Position numbers and translations under genes: made by a program. Below are positions 24,817 through 32,633 of a stretch of DNA of 51,164 nt, in pieces; the stretch's first letter is position 1; each line of letters opens with the position of its first letter. The stretch spans positions 1 to 51,164 of the forward strand of contig DATGEL010000083.1 in NCBI GenBank assembly GCA_035310145.1, in the 5' to 3' direction. Under the pieces are notes generated by a model. That model worked only from the letters and a program-made list of their open reading frames with translations, was not told the DNA's origin and did not search any database. The stretch is from Dehalococcoidia bacterium. Lineage in GTDB: Bacteria; Chloroflexota; Dehalococcoidia; CAUJGQ01.

Positions 24817-25472
24817 CCAACCCAGCCGAGACGCAGGTTCAGCAGCCGCAATGCCGCCAGTAGATCGTGGTCATCGGCGGCTATCCGGTCGTTCGCTAAC
24901 GGCACGATGCGGGCGCCGCTGAAGAGCGCCCAGCAGCTCAAGCCGGCATCGAACCGGCTGGGGTAAGCGATGCCCTGGTAGCCGTGCTTGTACGCCCAGC
25001 CCGCGATGGCCTGGGAGACTGCGCGGCGACGCGTCACGGCGTCGCCCAGATCAAAATCCTCGAGAGCAAGCTCGGCCCAGCGCGCCGCCAGATTCGCGCG
25101 CAGCGCTTCGCGCGTGGAGAAGGCTCGCAGGTCCAGCCATTGCTGGCCGGCCCTGAGAGAGAAGGCGCCGATGCGCCGCGCGGCTAACCAGGCGGACGGC
25201 ACCGTGCCAGCAGGAGCCTCTTCCGCGGCATCGGGGTCGGCGGGGAGGGACCGCGCCAGGGCGATCGTCCGCACGTCAGGCCGCAGCGGCGCCAGCGTCT
25301 CGACGAAGCAGGCAAGCCGCTGTTCTCCGGCATACAACACTTGGAAGCGCCCCGCTGGATCATCGAAGCGGTTCATGCCGGAGTATTCGGGCGGAGGCCA
25401 CGCCAGTGGATCGGGATAGCGGCCGATGCGGAAGAACGGGCCGGCCGGCACAGCGAGCACGGCACCGGACAT
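24681..25472 (-). CDS. RES-domain toxin (NAD+-degrading)
   Basis: 263 residues. The N-terminal 200 residues show the RES fold: FFRIGRYPDPLAWPPPEYSG with the conserved Arg, VLYAGEQRLACFVETLAP with Tyr and Glu, and the later GLSCWALFSG block. RES toxins phosphorolyse NAD+ and stall growth. After LNLRLGWVG (near 24820) the frame continues for 45 residues through the direct repeat and antisense to the upstream hypothetical gene, so the natural C-terminus was probably near 24820. Its ATG shares a base with the antitoxin stop, so both are coupled. Confidence 0.8.
   Translation of the reverse strand: MSGAVLAVPAGPFFRIGRYPDPLAWPPPEYSGMNRFDDPAGRFQVLYAGEQRLACFVETLAPLRPDVRTIALARSLPADPDAAEEAPAGTVPSAWLAARRIGAFSLRAGQQWLDLRAFSTREALRANLAARWAELALEDFDLGDAVTRRRAVSQAIAGWAYKHGYQGIAYPSRFDAGLSCWALFSGARIVPLANDRIAADDHDLLAALRLLNLRLGWVGYAPGGRRLRLPSQKASMWSSRPRQKGTVAISPPGPISRASCRCR
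24764..24804. repeat. 41-bp direct repeat, left copy
   Basis: ACATCGACGCCTTCTG-G-CTCGGCAGCCTCAGCCTGCGCCCC occurs here inside the 3' end of the hypothetical gene and again at 25951-25991, with one mismatch (G24780 to A25967). The repeats bracket the RES/Xre genes almost exactly. Confidence 0.8.
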
Positions 25473-25837
25473 CAGCCGCTGTACGCAAAGGCGCGGGCCG
25501 CATCCATGACCTTCGCCGGCTCGTGCGTCAGCGCCAGTGCCGGGGATTCGTCCTCAAGCAGAGGATTCATGCCGACAAACCAGGCGCGCACGACGCCGGG
25601 ATCATCGACCTGGAGCAGGAGTTGCGCGACCTGGAAGGCAGAACGCAGGCGTCTTGCGGCTGCGGGGTGCGGCTCGCGTTCGCCACGCGCCCACTGGCCA
25701 ACCGCCTTGGCGTCCTTGATGCCGGCGATGACTGCCGTGATCTGCTGACCAAGCACGCTCTGCAAGGCAGCGGCGACCTCGGATATGGCTGCCTTCGTGG
25801 CCTGCCGGTGCGCCAGCTGCTCCATCGCCGTCGTCAT
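25472..25837 (-). CDS. Xre/MbcA/ParS-type antitoxin partner of the RES toxin
   Basis: 121 residues from ATG 25837 (a GTG at 25852 is possible). The N-terminal part is helix-turn-helix-like: LGQQITAVIAGIKDAKAVGQWARGEREPHPAAARRL. The C-terminal part is the toxin-binding domain seen in RES antitoxins (AWFVGMNPLLEDESPALAL). It neutralises RES and autorepresses the operon from the promoter at 25879-25884. Stop and toxin start overlap as TGATG. Confidence 0.8.
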   Translation of the reverse strand: MTTAMEQLAHRQATKAAISEVAAALQSVLGQQITAVIAGIKDAKAVGQWARGEREPHPAAARRLRSAFQVAQLLLQVDDPGVVRAWFVGMNPLLEDESPALALTHEPAKVMDAARAFAYSG

Positions 25838-25878
25838 GGCGGTACCCCACACGCAGAACCAGCACGCGATTCAGGATT

Positions 25879-25884
25879 AGTATA
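25879..25884 (-). promoter_or_regulatory. -10 box of the antitoxin-toxin operon with overlapping palindrome
   Basis: TATACT on the minus strand, about 40 bases before the antitoxin start, overlaps the palindrome GTATAC (25880-25885). It sits in an AT-richer patch (25866-25915). It is a natural place for autorepression; no clear -35. Confidence 0.4.
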
Positions 25885-25950
25885 CCGCCAAAAACGTGGC
25901 CAGAAATCCACCGCGAAACGCCCGTGCGACCCCATACCACGCGGGCCGGC

Positions 25951-25991
25951 ACATCGACGCCTTCTGACTCGGCAGCCTCAGCCTGCGCCCC
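25951..25991. repeat. 41-bp direct repeat, right copy
   Basis: 40 of 41 bases equal 24764-24804. In the frame of the hypothetical gene the one change turns TGG into a TGA stop, so this copy is non-coding. It stands 114 bases upstream of the antitoxin ATG. Confidence 0.8.
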
Positions 25992-26060
25992 GCCCCGCGG
26001 TTGAGGTCCTGCGGTCGATGGACGTCCTTCGCTGCTGCTCGCGGCGGCCGGGCGGAATGG

Positions 26061-26066
26061 TACACT
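26061..26066 (+). promoter_or_regulatory. Possible -10 of the alpha/beta hydrolase gene
   Basis: TACACT lies 37 bases before the ATG at 26104 and is followed by the hairpin GGCTGGC-GCGCA-GCCAGC and a GGGGAGG ribosome-binding site. No -35 at the right distance. Confidence 0.3.
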
Positions 26067-26103
26067 CCGGCTGGCGCGCAGCCAGCGCGGGGAGGCATAG
26101 GCG

Positions 26104-27063
26104 ATGACCATCGAGGCCCGTTCCGAGCGCAGCCCCTACGATCCCGCCGCCATCGATGCGGAGACTGCTGCGTTCAACGCAAAGCTCGAAGCGCTGATGG
26201 CCGGCGTCACACCGACCTATCTGCGCCAGCCGCAGGAGGTGCGCGACGAGCGCGAGGCGGGCGGCGGCACCTTCGGCCCGATCGTCACCTCCGAGCTGGC
26301 GCAGGAGCGCACGATCGCCGGCGTGCCCTGCCGCCTCTTCCTGCCGGAGACGGTGCAGGGCGTCTATCTGCACATCCATGGCGGCGGCTGGGTGCTGGGC
26401 CGGGCGCATCACAGCGACGTGCGCAACGAGCGCATCATGCAGAGCTGCAATCTCGCCGTGGTCAGCGTGGACTACCGCCTGGCGCCGGAGCATCCCCATC
26501 CTGCCAGTCAGGACGACTGCGAGGCCGTGGGCGCCTGGCTGGTGAAGCAGGCGAAGGCCGAGTTCGGCACGCAGAAGTTGCTGATCGGCGGCGAGTCCGC
26601 CGGCGGGCACCTGGCCGCGGCCACGATCCTGCGCCTGCGCAACCGCCACGACTACCGCGGCTTTTTGGCGGCGAACCTGGTTTACGGCGTCTACGACCTC
26701 TCGATGACGCCATCACAGGCGAACTGGGGCGAGCGCCACCTGGTGCTGAGCACGCCGACGATGGCCTGGTTCTACGATCACTTCGTGCCGGATGCGAGCA
26801 AGCGCCGCGATCCGGACGTCTCGCCGCTCTACGCGGATCTGCACGATTTGCCGCCGGCGCTGTTCACCGTTGGCACGCTCGACCCGCTGCTGGACGACAC
26901 GCTGTTCATGCACCAGCGCTGGCTGGCCGCGGGCAACCAGGCCGAGCTGGCCGTTTACGCCGGCGGCGTGCACGGCTTCAACGGCATGCCCAGCAGCCTC
27001 GGCCGCGCCGCCAACCGCCGCATCGACGCCTTCCTGCAGCGGGCAGTAGTCGGGGCTGCGTAG
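26104..27063 (+). CDS. Alpha/beta hydrolase, hormone-sensitive-lipase family
   Basis: 319 residues. The oxyanion-hole motif HIHGGGWVLG and the nucleophile elbow GGESAGGHLAAA (Ser in G-x-S-x-G) define the HSL/acetylhydrolase family. The acid DPLLDD and the His in VHGFNGMP complete the Ser-Asp-His triad. It should hydrolyse short acyl or aryl esters in the cytoplasm. A GGGGAGG site precedes the ATG. It borders the right repeat of the RES cassette. Confidence 0.9.
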   Translation: MTIEARSERSPYDPAAIDAETAAFNAKLEALMAGVTPTYLRQPQEVRDEREAGGGTFGPIVTSELAQERTIAGVPCRLFLPETVQGVYLHIHGGGWVLGRAHHSDVRNERIMQSCNLAVVSVDYRLAPEHPHPASQDDCEAVGAWLVKQAKAEFGTQKLLIGGESAGGHLAAATILRLRNRHDYRGFLAANLVYGVYDLSMTPSQANWGERHLVLSTPTMAWFYDHFVPDASKRRDPDVSPLYADLHDLPPALFTVGTLDPLLDDTLFMHQRWLAAGNQAELAVYAGGVHGFNGMPSSLGRAANRRIDAFLQRAVVGAA

Positions 27064-27082
27064 GCCAGCGCGTTTCGGGTTG

Positions 27083-27088
27083 TACACT
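27083..27088 (+). promoter_or_regulatory. Possible -10 before the AlbA_2 gene
   Basis: TACACT, 33 bases before the start at 27122. The same hexamer precedes several other genes here (26061, 38608). No -35 recognised. Confidence 0.3.
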
Positions 27089-27121
27089 TGAATCCGAGCC
27101 TCGCAGGAGGCCGCCCGCCCG

Positions 27122-27742
27122 ATGCCCGACAGCGACCCTGCACTCCTCGACCTCATCCTGCATGCTCGCGAGGAGCGCAACATCGAGTACAAGGGGTCGA
27201 GCGGCCAAGAGCCCTTTGCATGGGGAGTCGACGCCGTCAACTCACGCATCGCCCGCACCACGATGGCGATGGCGAACATCGGCGGGGGCAGCATCGTTAT
27301 CGGCATGGATCAGGTGGCTCCGGACGCCTGGGAGCCGAACGGCGTCAGCGACGAGGTTGACGCAAGCTATCAGCAAGACCGGGTGCAAGAGTACGTGAAC
27401 GGTCGGGCGGACCCGTTTGTCGAACTCGCTGTCCGCCATGTGGGCTGGGAAGAGCGGCGGTTTGTGATCGTCCAGGTCAACGGTTTCCGTGAGCTGCCGT
27501 TGGTCTGCACGCGCAACGGCATGCATCTGCGCGAGGCGGCGATCTACACGCGCACCTACGCCAGACACGAGTCGGCGGAGATCCGTACCCAATCGGAGAT
27601 GCGCGAACTGCTCGACCGCGCGATCGCGGTCGGCGTCGAGCAACGCCTGCAGCCGATCATCGCGGCCCTGCGCGGGCTGATTAGCCCGCAGACCCAGCCG
27701 TCGGACGCGAAGCGCTTCGAGCAGCAGCGAGGGAACCTGTGA
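27122..27742 (+). CDS. AlbA_2 (Schlafen-like) putative nucleic-acid/ATP-binding protein
   Basis: 206 residues. The AlbA_2 domain spans about 10-150: the opening EERNIEYKGS with the signature E-x-K, an A-N-x-x-G-G-x-I-x-I-G segment (MAMANIGGGSIVIGM), and VIVQVNGFRELPLVCTRNG. Residues 150-206 are helical. AlbA_2/Schlafen-core proteins bind nucleic acid, and some cut RNA; several belong to phage defence. CAGGAGG precedes the ATG. The gene's GC content is visibly lower than its neighbours', and it overlaps the next gene (GTGA). Confidence 0.72.
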   Translation: MPDSDPALLDLILHAREERNIEYKGSSGQEPFAWGVDAVNSRIARTTMAMANIGGGSIVIGMDQVAPDAWEPNGVSDEVDASYQQDRVQEYVNGRADPFVELAVRHVGWEERRFVIVQVNGFRELPLVCTRNGMHLREAAIYTRTYARHESAEIRTQSEMRELLDRAIAVGVEQRLQPIIAALRGLISPQTQPSDAKRFEQQRGNL

Positions 27743-28455
27743 CCACCACCATCTCCGAGACCGATGGCCGTCTTGCCCGCATCCACGAGACGGGTTATTG
27801 GCGTGTGCTTGTCCACCCCACGGTATTCGAAGAGCGCCGCATTCCCACGTTGCGTGACTGCGAGAAGCTCATCGAAGCTGCCAGCGTTCGCCTGAGGGGC
27901 TGGGACTACCCCCACGTCGACAACAACGGGTACGACCGCGGCGAGGACTTCATCCAGTCCGGCAGCGACTTCGGTAACCATGTCGAGCTGTGGCGGATGT
28001 ACCAGAGTGGGCAGTTCGTGCATCAATTTGCTATGCGGGGTGATCGGGTGCCGATGTCATCCGAATCCGCTCATCACCGAGAGAATCGCGCTCCGGGCTC
28101 GCCTCATATCAATTTCATCGACGTGCTCTACACCCTGACGGAGATACTGGAGTTCTCCAAAGGGCTGGCGTATCGAGGCGTGCTCGATTCCGCGGGCAGT
28201 CTGCGCATCGAACTGAACGGCACCAAGTCGCGAATGGTGAGTGCTCCTACGGGTCGTATGATCCACGGCCGATATGTGGCCGATCAGGACTCGATCGGAT
28301 GGTCGGCGACCCAGCCTGCCGCAATACTAATCGCGGACGCTCCCCGTCTCGCGGTTGATGCAACCATTCGCATCCTGAAGCGCTTCAATTGGCCGGAGCC
28401 ACCGCGCGCTTTGCTTGAAGAAGAACAGCGTCGTTTCCTTGAACGACGATTGTAG
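27739..28455 (+). CDS. Hypothetical partner of the AlbA_2 protein
   Basis: 238 residues, unrecognised. It opens with GYWRVLVHPTVFEERRIPTL and contains RLRGWDYPHVDNNGYDRGED, ELWRMYQSGQFVHQFAMRGD and INFIDVLYTLTEILEFSKGL. The Trp/Tyr-rich first half and helical middle do not match a family I can name. GTG 27739 overlaps the AlbA_2 stop by four bases, a strong sign that the two proteins work together. G+C falls to near 55 percent, unlike the roughly 70 percent around it, suggesting recent acquisition. A defence or toxin-related role is inference from the AlbA_2 partner. Confidence 0.6.
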   Translation: MTTTISETDGRLARIHETGYWRVLVHPTVFEERRIPTLRDCEKLIEAASVRLRGWDYPHVDNNGYDRGEDFIQSGSDFGNHVELWRMYQSGQFVHQFAMRGDRVPMSSESAHHRENRAPGSPHINFIDVLYTLTEILEFSKGLAYRGVLDSAGSLRIELNGTKSRMVSAPTGRMIHGRYVADQDSIGWSATQPAAILIADAPRLAVDATIRILKRFNWPEPPRALLEEEQRRFLERRL

Positions 28456-28470
28456 AACGGAAGATCGCCC

Positions 28471-28785
28471 GTGAAGTACAAGCCGTTTTGCAAGACGAAG
28501 CGGCCGCGGCGCCGGCAGGTGCACCTGCCGGGGCTGCCGTTTCCGATCACCGTCGTGCCCGACGAGGAGATGGCGAAGGCCGACTGCATCATCTGCATGC
28601 CGGACGAGGGGCCGGCCTACTTCACAGACGATGTGAAGACCGACTGCGCTGTCTGCGGCCGGCGCATCAAGCACCGGCCCTACATGCCCGCCTCGGTGAA
28701 AAAGGTCTGCATCGACTGCTTTGCCATCATCGCCGAGAAGGAGAAGGCAGAGGAAGAGCAGGGACCGCAGGTCGACGCGCCGTAG
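28471..28785 (+). CDS. Small three-CxxC zinc-ribbon protein
   Basis: 104 residues. Three Cys pairs (DCIICMPDE, DCAVCGRRI, VCIDCFAII) can hold at least one zinc. The N-terminus is Lys/Arg-rich (KTKRPRRRQVHLPG). No enzymatic motif. It starts 15 bases after the hypothetical partner, so it may belong to the same unit, although its base composition returns to the local average. Function unknown; nucleic-acid binding is a guess from the basic tail and zinc. Confidence 0.55.
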   Translation: MKYKPFCKTKRPRRRQVHLPGLPFPITVVPDEEMAKADCIICMPDEGPAYFTDDVKTDCAVCGRRIKHRPYMPASVKKVCIDCFAIIAEKEKAEEEQGPQVDAP

Positions 28786-28813
28786 CGCTGCGTCTCAGTC
28801 CGGCGTCGCTCGC

Positions 28814-30565
28814 TCAGCCGCGGTCGAACAGCGCGGCGGCGCGCTCGCGCGGGGCTGCGCGCAGGCGTGCCGTCTCTTCCTCGTCCAGGCGATACGTCTC
28901 CGGGTCGAGTACCACGCCGTAGTCGTCGCGGGCGCCGCGCACGCTCACGAACCCTTCGAGCACGTCCTGGCGCACGCGCGCCGGCTCGCGCAGGAACGGA
29001 TCGCCCCAGCCGCCGCCGCCCGTCGTGACCACGCGCAGCAGGTCGCCGGCATCCAGGGCGATGTCGTCGCCGATCGGCGGCAGCAGGCGTTCGCCCGGCG
29101 TGCCGGGGTTGAGCACAAAGCAGCCCGGCCGCGCCGCGCGCCCGCCGTTCACGCCGAAGCAGGGATATTTGACGTTGTCCATGCGCGTGGCCAGCACCGT
29201 GCCGCTGCCCAGTACGCGCACCTCGCGCACCACGCCGCAGCCGCCGCGCCAGCGCCCCGGCCCACCCGAGTCGGCGGCGATCGCGTAGCGCTCCACCAGC
29301 AGGCCGTGCTCGCGCTCCAGGAACTCGACGGGGAAGTTCTGCTGCACGGTGAAGTAGATCGCGCTGGCGCCGTCGCCGTCGGGCCGGGCGCCCAGGCCCG
29401 CGCCCACGCCCTCGGAGCAGACGTCGAACGCACCGGTGCGCTCGTCCAGCAGGCGCAGCGTGTAAATCACGTAGACGGGCGAGTTGGCCGCGGCCTGCCC
29501 ATTCGTCGCCACGCTCAGCACGCCGAGCATGCAGCCGCTGATGCGCTGGCGCACGTGGCTGCGCAGGCCCGTGGCCGCCGGGAAACGCGGCTGCGTCACC
29601 GTGCCCGGCTTCGCCGCCAGCTCGTCGATCGTGTGCAGCAAGCCCTCGTTCAGCGGCAGCGTCGGGTCGAGGCCCATCAGGTAGCGGCCGAAGAGCAGGT
29701 TCAGGTAGCCCAGCGTGACGAGGAAGTTGATCGGCCCCTTCGCCTGCGGGCCGCTCTCGCTGATATCGGCGGTCACGCGGTCGCCACGCCGGCGCAGCGT
29801 GAGCGCGACTTTGTACGACTGGCCGGAGTTGCCGTCATCGTCGGCGAAGTCGTAGAAGGCGTGCTCGCCCTCGGGCACCAGCGATCGCAGCAGCGACCGC
29901 GCGGCCGTGCCGGTGCGGTGGATCAGGTCGTCCAGCGCGGCGAGCACCGTCTCGCGGCCGTGGCGGCGCAGCAGCTCCTCCAGCCGCTCGACGCCGAGAC
30001 GGCAGCTCGCCATCAGGGCGCGGGTGTCGCCTTCGAGGTCGGCGGGGAAGCGTGAGTTGGCGAGCAGCACACGGTATGCCTCGTCGTTGAGCACGCCGCC
30101 GGCGAAGATGCGGATCGGCGGCACGCGTGTGCCCTCGTGGAAGATCTCCGTGGCGCCCGGCGAGATGCTGCCAGCACGCGTGCCGCCGATGTCACGGAAG
30201 TGCCCAAAGGTGGCCGAGAAGGCCACGACTTCGCCCGCGTCGAACACGGGCGAGATGAAGACCATGTCGCCCAGGTGCTGGATCGCGCCCTGCGAGAGAT
30301 ACGGGTCGTTGTACCAAAAGACGTCGCCGGGGCGCAGCGTCTCGATCGGGTACTGGCACAGGACGGGCTCGATCAGGCCGGGCGCGGTGAAGGAGACGTG
30401 CGCGGCGAGCAGGCGGCCGCGCGCGTCAAACAGGCCGACGAAGAAGTCCTTCTTCTCCTTGATCATGGCGGACATGGCGGTGCGGTTGATCAGCACCTCC
30501 ATCTCGTGAATCGCCGCGGTCAGGGCGCCGTTGATCAGCTCGCTCGTCACCGGGCTGACGGCCAT
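28814..30565 (-). CDS. Hydantoinase B/oxoprolinase-family subunit (HyuB)
   Basis: 583 residues. The start at 30565 has AAGGAGG six bases upstream. EVLINRTAMSAMIKEKKDFFVG, PGDVFWYNDPYLSQGAIQHLGDM and PGRWRGGCGVVREVRVLG are the classic HyuB blocks. These subunits work with HyuA in ATP-dependent opening of hydantoin or 5-oxoproline rings, and in acetone/acetophenone carboxylases. No hyuA is adjacent here, so its partner is elsewhere or the subunit has been separated. Substrate unknown. Confidence 0.88.
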   Translation of the reverse strand: MAVSPVTSELINGALTAAIHEMEVLINRTAMSAMIKEKKDFFVGLFDARGRLLAAHVSFTAPGLIEPVLCQYPIETLRPGDVFWYNDPYLSQGAIQHLGDMVFISPVFDAGEVVAFSATFGHFRDIGGTRAGSISPGATEIFHEGTRVPPIRIFAGGVLNDEAYRVLLANSRFPADLEGDTRALMASCRLGVERLEELLRRHGRETVLAALDDLIHRTGTAARSLLRSLVPEGEHAFYDFADDDGNSGQSYKVALTLRRRGDRVTADISESGPQAKGPINFLVTLGYLNLLFGRYLMGLDPTLPLNEGLLHTIDELAAKPGTVTQPRFPAATGLRSHVRQRISGCMLGVLSVATNGQAAANSPVYVIYTLRLLDERTGAFDVCSEGVGAGLGARPDGDGASAIYFTVQQNFPVEFLEREHGLLVERYAIAADSGGPGRWRGGCGVVREVRVLGSGTVLATRMDNVKYPCFGVNGGRAARPGCFVLNPGTPGERLLPPIGDDIALDAGDLLRVVTTGGGGWGDPFLREPARVRQDVLEGFVSVRGARDDYGVVLDPETYRLDEEETARLRAAPRERAAALFDRG

Positions 30566-30638
30566 GCTCCGCCTCCTTCGCCCGCGCCGGCCGGCGACCG
30601 GCGTCCCGTTCCCGCCGCGACGCCATCGTGCCACATCC

Positions 30639-31181
30639 TCACGCCTGCGCGTAGACGAGTTGCACGGCGCCGTCGGGAAAGGCGCGCTGGCGTTCCAGGC
30701 GCAGCGACCGCGTCACCCCGCCGGAAGCGAAGAGGTGAACGCCAGCGCCCGCCAGGATCGGCAGGATCACCAGCCCCAGCCGGTCGACCGCGCCGAGGTC
30801 GAGGAACCCCTGGATCACGCGCGGCCCGCCAAGCAACTGCACGTCGCCATTGACACTTCCACCGCGCAGCTGCTTGAGCAGGCCCGCCGGGCCGCCCGGT
30901 ACGGCCACGACGTCTGCATGCCGCCTCTCGGGCAGCGGGCGCGAGGTGAGGACGTAGACCCGCAGGTTCGGCCACGGCCAGCCGCCCTGCTCGGTCCAGT
31001 AGGCGTGACCGAAGTCGAAGCTGGTACGGCCCACGACGACAGCCTCGCAGCCCTCGATGAACTCCGGGTAGCCGTGCGAGTGCCCCGGCACGAACGTTGG
31101 CATCGAGTTCCAGATGGGGGAGCCGTCGGCCGTCGCCATCAGCCCGTCGAGGCTAACGCCGATGTGAGTGCGGATCAGCAT
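30639..31181 (-). CDS. Dihydrofolate-reductase-like (RibD C-terminal) protein
   Basis: 180 residues from ATG 31181. The opening IRTHIGVSLDGLMATADGSP, then EGCEAVVVGRTSFDFGHA and NGDVQLLGGPRVIQGFLDLG match the DHFR/RibD-C superfamily (NADPH-binding). True FolA is unlikely; these stand-alone proteins reduce unknown small molecules. It is the last gene of the ArsR-SRPBCC-this run. Confidence 0.82.
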   Translation of the reverse strand: MLIRTHIGVSLDGLMATADGSPIWNSMPTFVPGHSHGYPEFIEGCEAVVVGRTSFDFGHAYWTEQGGWPWPNLRVYVLTSRPLPERRHADVVAVPGGPAGLLKQLRGGSVNGDVQLLGGPRVIQGFLDLGAVDRLGLVILPILAGAGVHLFASGGVTRSLRLERQRAFPDGAVQLVYAQA

Positions 31182-31277
31182 GATGATCGTCCCCGCTTGT
31201 TCTATGCGCGGCTGTCTCCGCCTGGCGAAGGTTCCCGATTGAACCATCGCCGACCCGCGCCGGCAGATGAGAGCCGG

Positions 31278-31751
31278 TCAGGCGTTGGCGTGCTCGCGCG
31301 CCAGCGCCGCGCCCAGCGCGTCCAGCAGCTCGGCCGTCCCGTGCTCGCGCAGGGCGGGATCGTCGTAGCCGTCGAGGAAAGCGCCCTGCTCGGTGTAAAT
31401 GAGCCGCGTGCCATCGCCCGCCGGCTGGAGCTCGACCGTGGCCAGCGAGGCCGAGATCCGCGTCTCGTCCATGTACATGTCGTAGCTGGAGATGATGCGC
31501 TCGTTCGGCACGATGTCGTGGTAGCGGGCTTCGAAGGTGTGCACCGGGCCGCCCCTGGGGACGCCGCTGACGCGCTCGCGGCCGCCGACGCGGAAGTCGA
31601 GCTCATGCGGGCCGGGTTGCCACTCATCTGGACCGGCGAACCAGCGGGCCTTGGCCGCGGGATCGGCCCAGGCGGCGAAGACGCGCGCCGGCGAAGCGGC
31701 GTAGGTGCGCTCGATCACGAAGGTCGCGTGGGTGACAGATCGCTCGGACAT
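31278..31751 (-). CDS. SRPBCC (AHSA1-like) ligand-binding protein
   Basis: 157 residues. FVIERTYAASPARVFAAWADP, the helix KARWFAGPDEWQPG, and the ending LIYTEQGAFLDGYDDPALREHG are typical of START/AHSA1 domains, which bind hydrophobic ligands in a deep cavity. AAGGAG precedes the ATG. It follows the ArsR-type gene by 10 bases and precedes the DHFR-like gene by about 95, a frequent trio. Ligand unknown. Confidence 0.87.
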   Translation of the reverse strand: MSERSVTHATFVIERTYAASPARVFAAWADPAAKARWFAGPDEWQPGPHELDFRVGGRERVSGVPRGGPVHTFEARYHDIVPNERIISSYDMYMDETRISASLATVELQPAGDGTRLIYTEQGAFLDGYDDPALREHGTAELLDALGAALAREHANA

Positions 31752-31761
31752 GACGTACTCC

Positions 31762-32103
31762 TTACTGTTCCGGTTGGTCGGGGTGCTGCGCGAGAAAGTC
31801 GCCGAGGCGGTCGAGGCGCTGCTCCCAGAGCGTGCGGCGCGCGGCGATCCAGCGCTCGGCCAGGCTCAGTGCGGCGGGATCGATACGGCAGGTGCGCACC
31901 CGCCCCAGCTTCTGCGAGCGGACCAGCCCGCTCGCCTCCAGCACCTGCAGGTGCTGCACCACCGCCGGCAACGACATGGGCAGGGGCCGCGCCAGCTCGC
32001 TGACCGAGGCCGGCCCGCGGCTCAAGCGCTCCACCATGCCGCGGCGGGTCGGGTCCGCGAGCGCCTGGAAGATGCGGTCGAGCGCGGTGTATTGGTTAAC
32101 CAT
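31762..32103 (-). CDS. ArsR-family winged-helix repressor
   Basis: 113 residues. The winged helix runs from ALADPTRRGMVERLSRGPASV through MSLPAVVQHLQVLEASGLV, with no metal-binding CVC motif in the recognition helix, so it probably senses something other than a metal. ATG 32103 with AAGAAG upstream. It is the first gene of the operon with the SRPBCC and DHFR-like genes and most likely represses it. The ligand may be the one bound by the SRPBCC protein; this is inference. Confidence 0.88.
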   Translation of the reverse strand: MVNQYTALDRIFQALADPTRRGMVERLSRGPASVSELARPLPMSLPAVVQHLQVLEASGLVRSQKLGRVRTCRIDPAALSLAERWIAARRTLWEQRLDRLGDFLAQHPDQPEQ

Positions 32104-32254
32104 CTTCTTAAGTATTGCGCCGAACAGTGGCCCTGTCAAGGCACTTCGCTCAGCGCAGCGGACGTAAGGCCGGAGTCAGCGGCCATTCGCAAGGTTGGTG
32201 GATCCGGCGCCGTGCGCGGCTGCGCGGAAGCCGCGGAGTGGGCATGATGCGAGG

Positions 32255-32632
32255 GTGAACCCCGCGCGCCCGCGCCTCTATCTCGATGAAGACGTGCCCG
32301 TGCAGATCGCGCCGCCGCTGCGCGCCGCCGGCTTCGACGTGCTCACCACGCGCGAGGCCGGCCGCTTGCAAGCCAAAGACCCGGACCAGTTAGCGTTCGC
32401 CGCGGCTGAAGGGCGGGTGCTCGTCACGCGCAATCGCAATGACTTCCTTGAGCTGGCCGATCAACTCGGCTTCGCCGGCGGACACCATGCCGGTGTGCTG
32501 ATCCTCTCTCCCACCTTCGCCGACGAGGACTACGGTGGCATGGCACGAGCGATCGCGGCGTATCTGCGACGGTTTCCGGAGGGGATGCCGGCAGACCTCA
32601 CCGATTTCGTAAGCCCGCTGCGCCGAGATTGA
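32255..32632 (+). CDS. DUF5615 (PIN-like) putative toxin nuclease
   Basis: 125 residues. LYLDEDVPVQIAPPLRAAGFDV carries the DED metal site of PIN-like DUF5615 proteins, and VLVTRNRNDFLEL supplies the second acid block. The GTG at 32255 follows a CATGAT -10-like hexamer by only six bases, so the mRNA may be leaderless. It ends one base before the stop of the opposite-strand DUF433 gene. DUF5615 and DUF433 are a known toxin-antitoxin pair, usually co-directional; here they face each other tail to tail. Confidence 0.75.
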   Translation: MNPARPRLYLDEDVPVQIAPPLRAAGFDVLTTREAGRLQAKDPDQLAFAAAEGRVLVTRNRNDFLELADQLGFAGGHHAGVLILSPTFADEDYGGMARAIAAYLRRFPEGMPADLTDFVSPLRRD

Positions 32633-32633
32633 G

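Noticed and set aside
24820-25940. RES/Xre cassette as an insertion sequence
   Set aside because: No transposase or recombinase frame and no terminal inverted repeats; only the direct repeats support mobility.
30565-31181. Folate-pathway DHFR
   Set aside because: The frame lacks FolA landmarks; its neighbours (ArsR, SRPBCC) and sequence fit a stand-alone RibD-C-like reductase.
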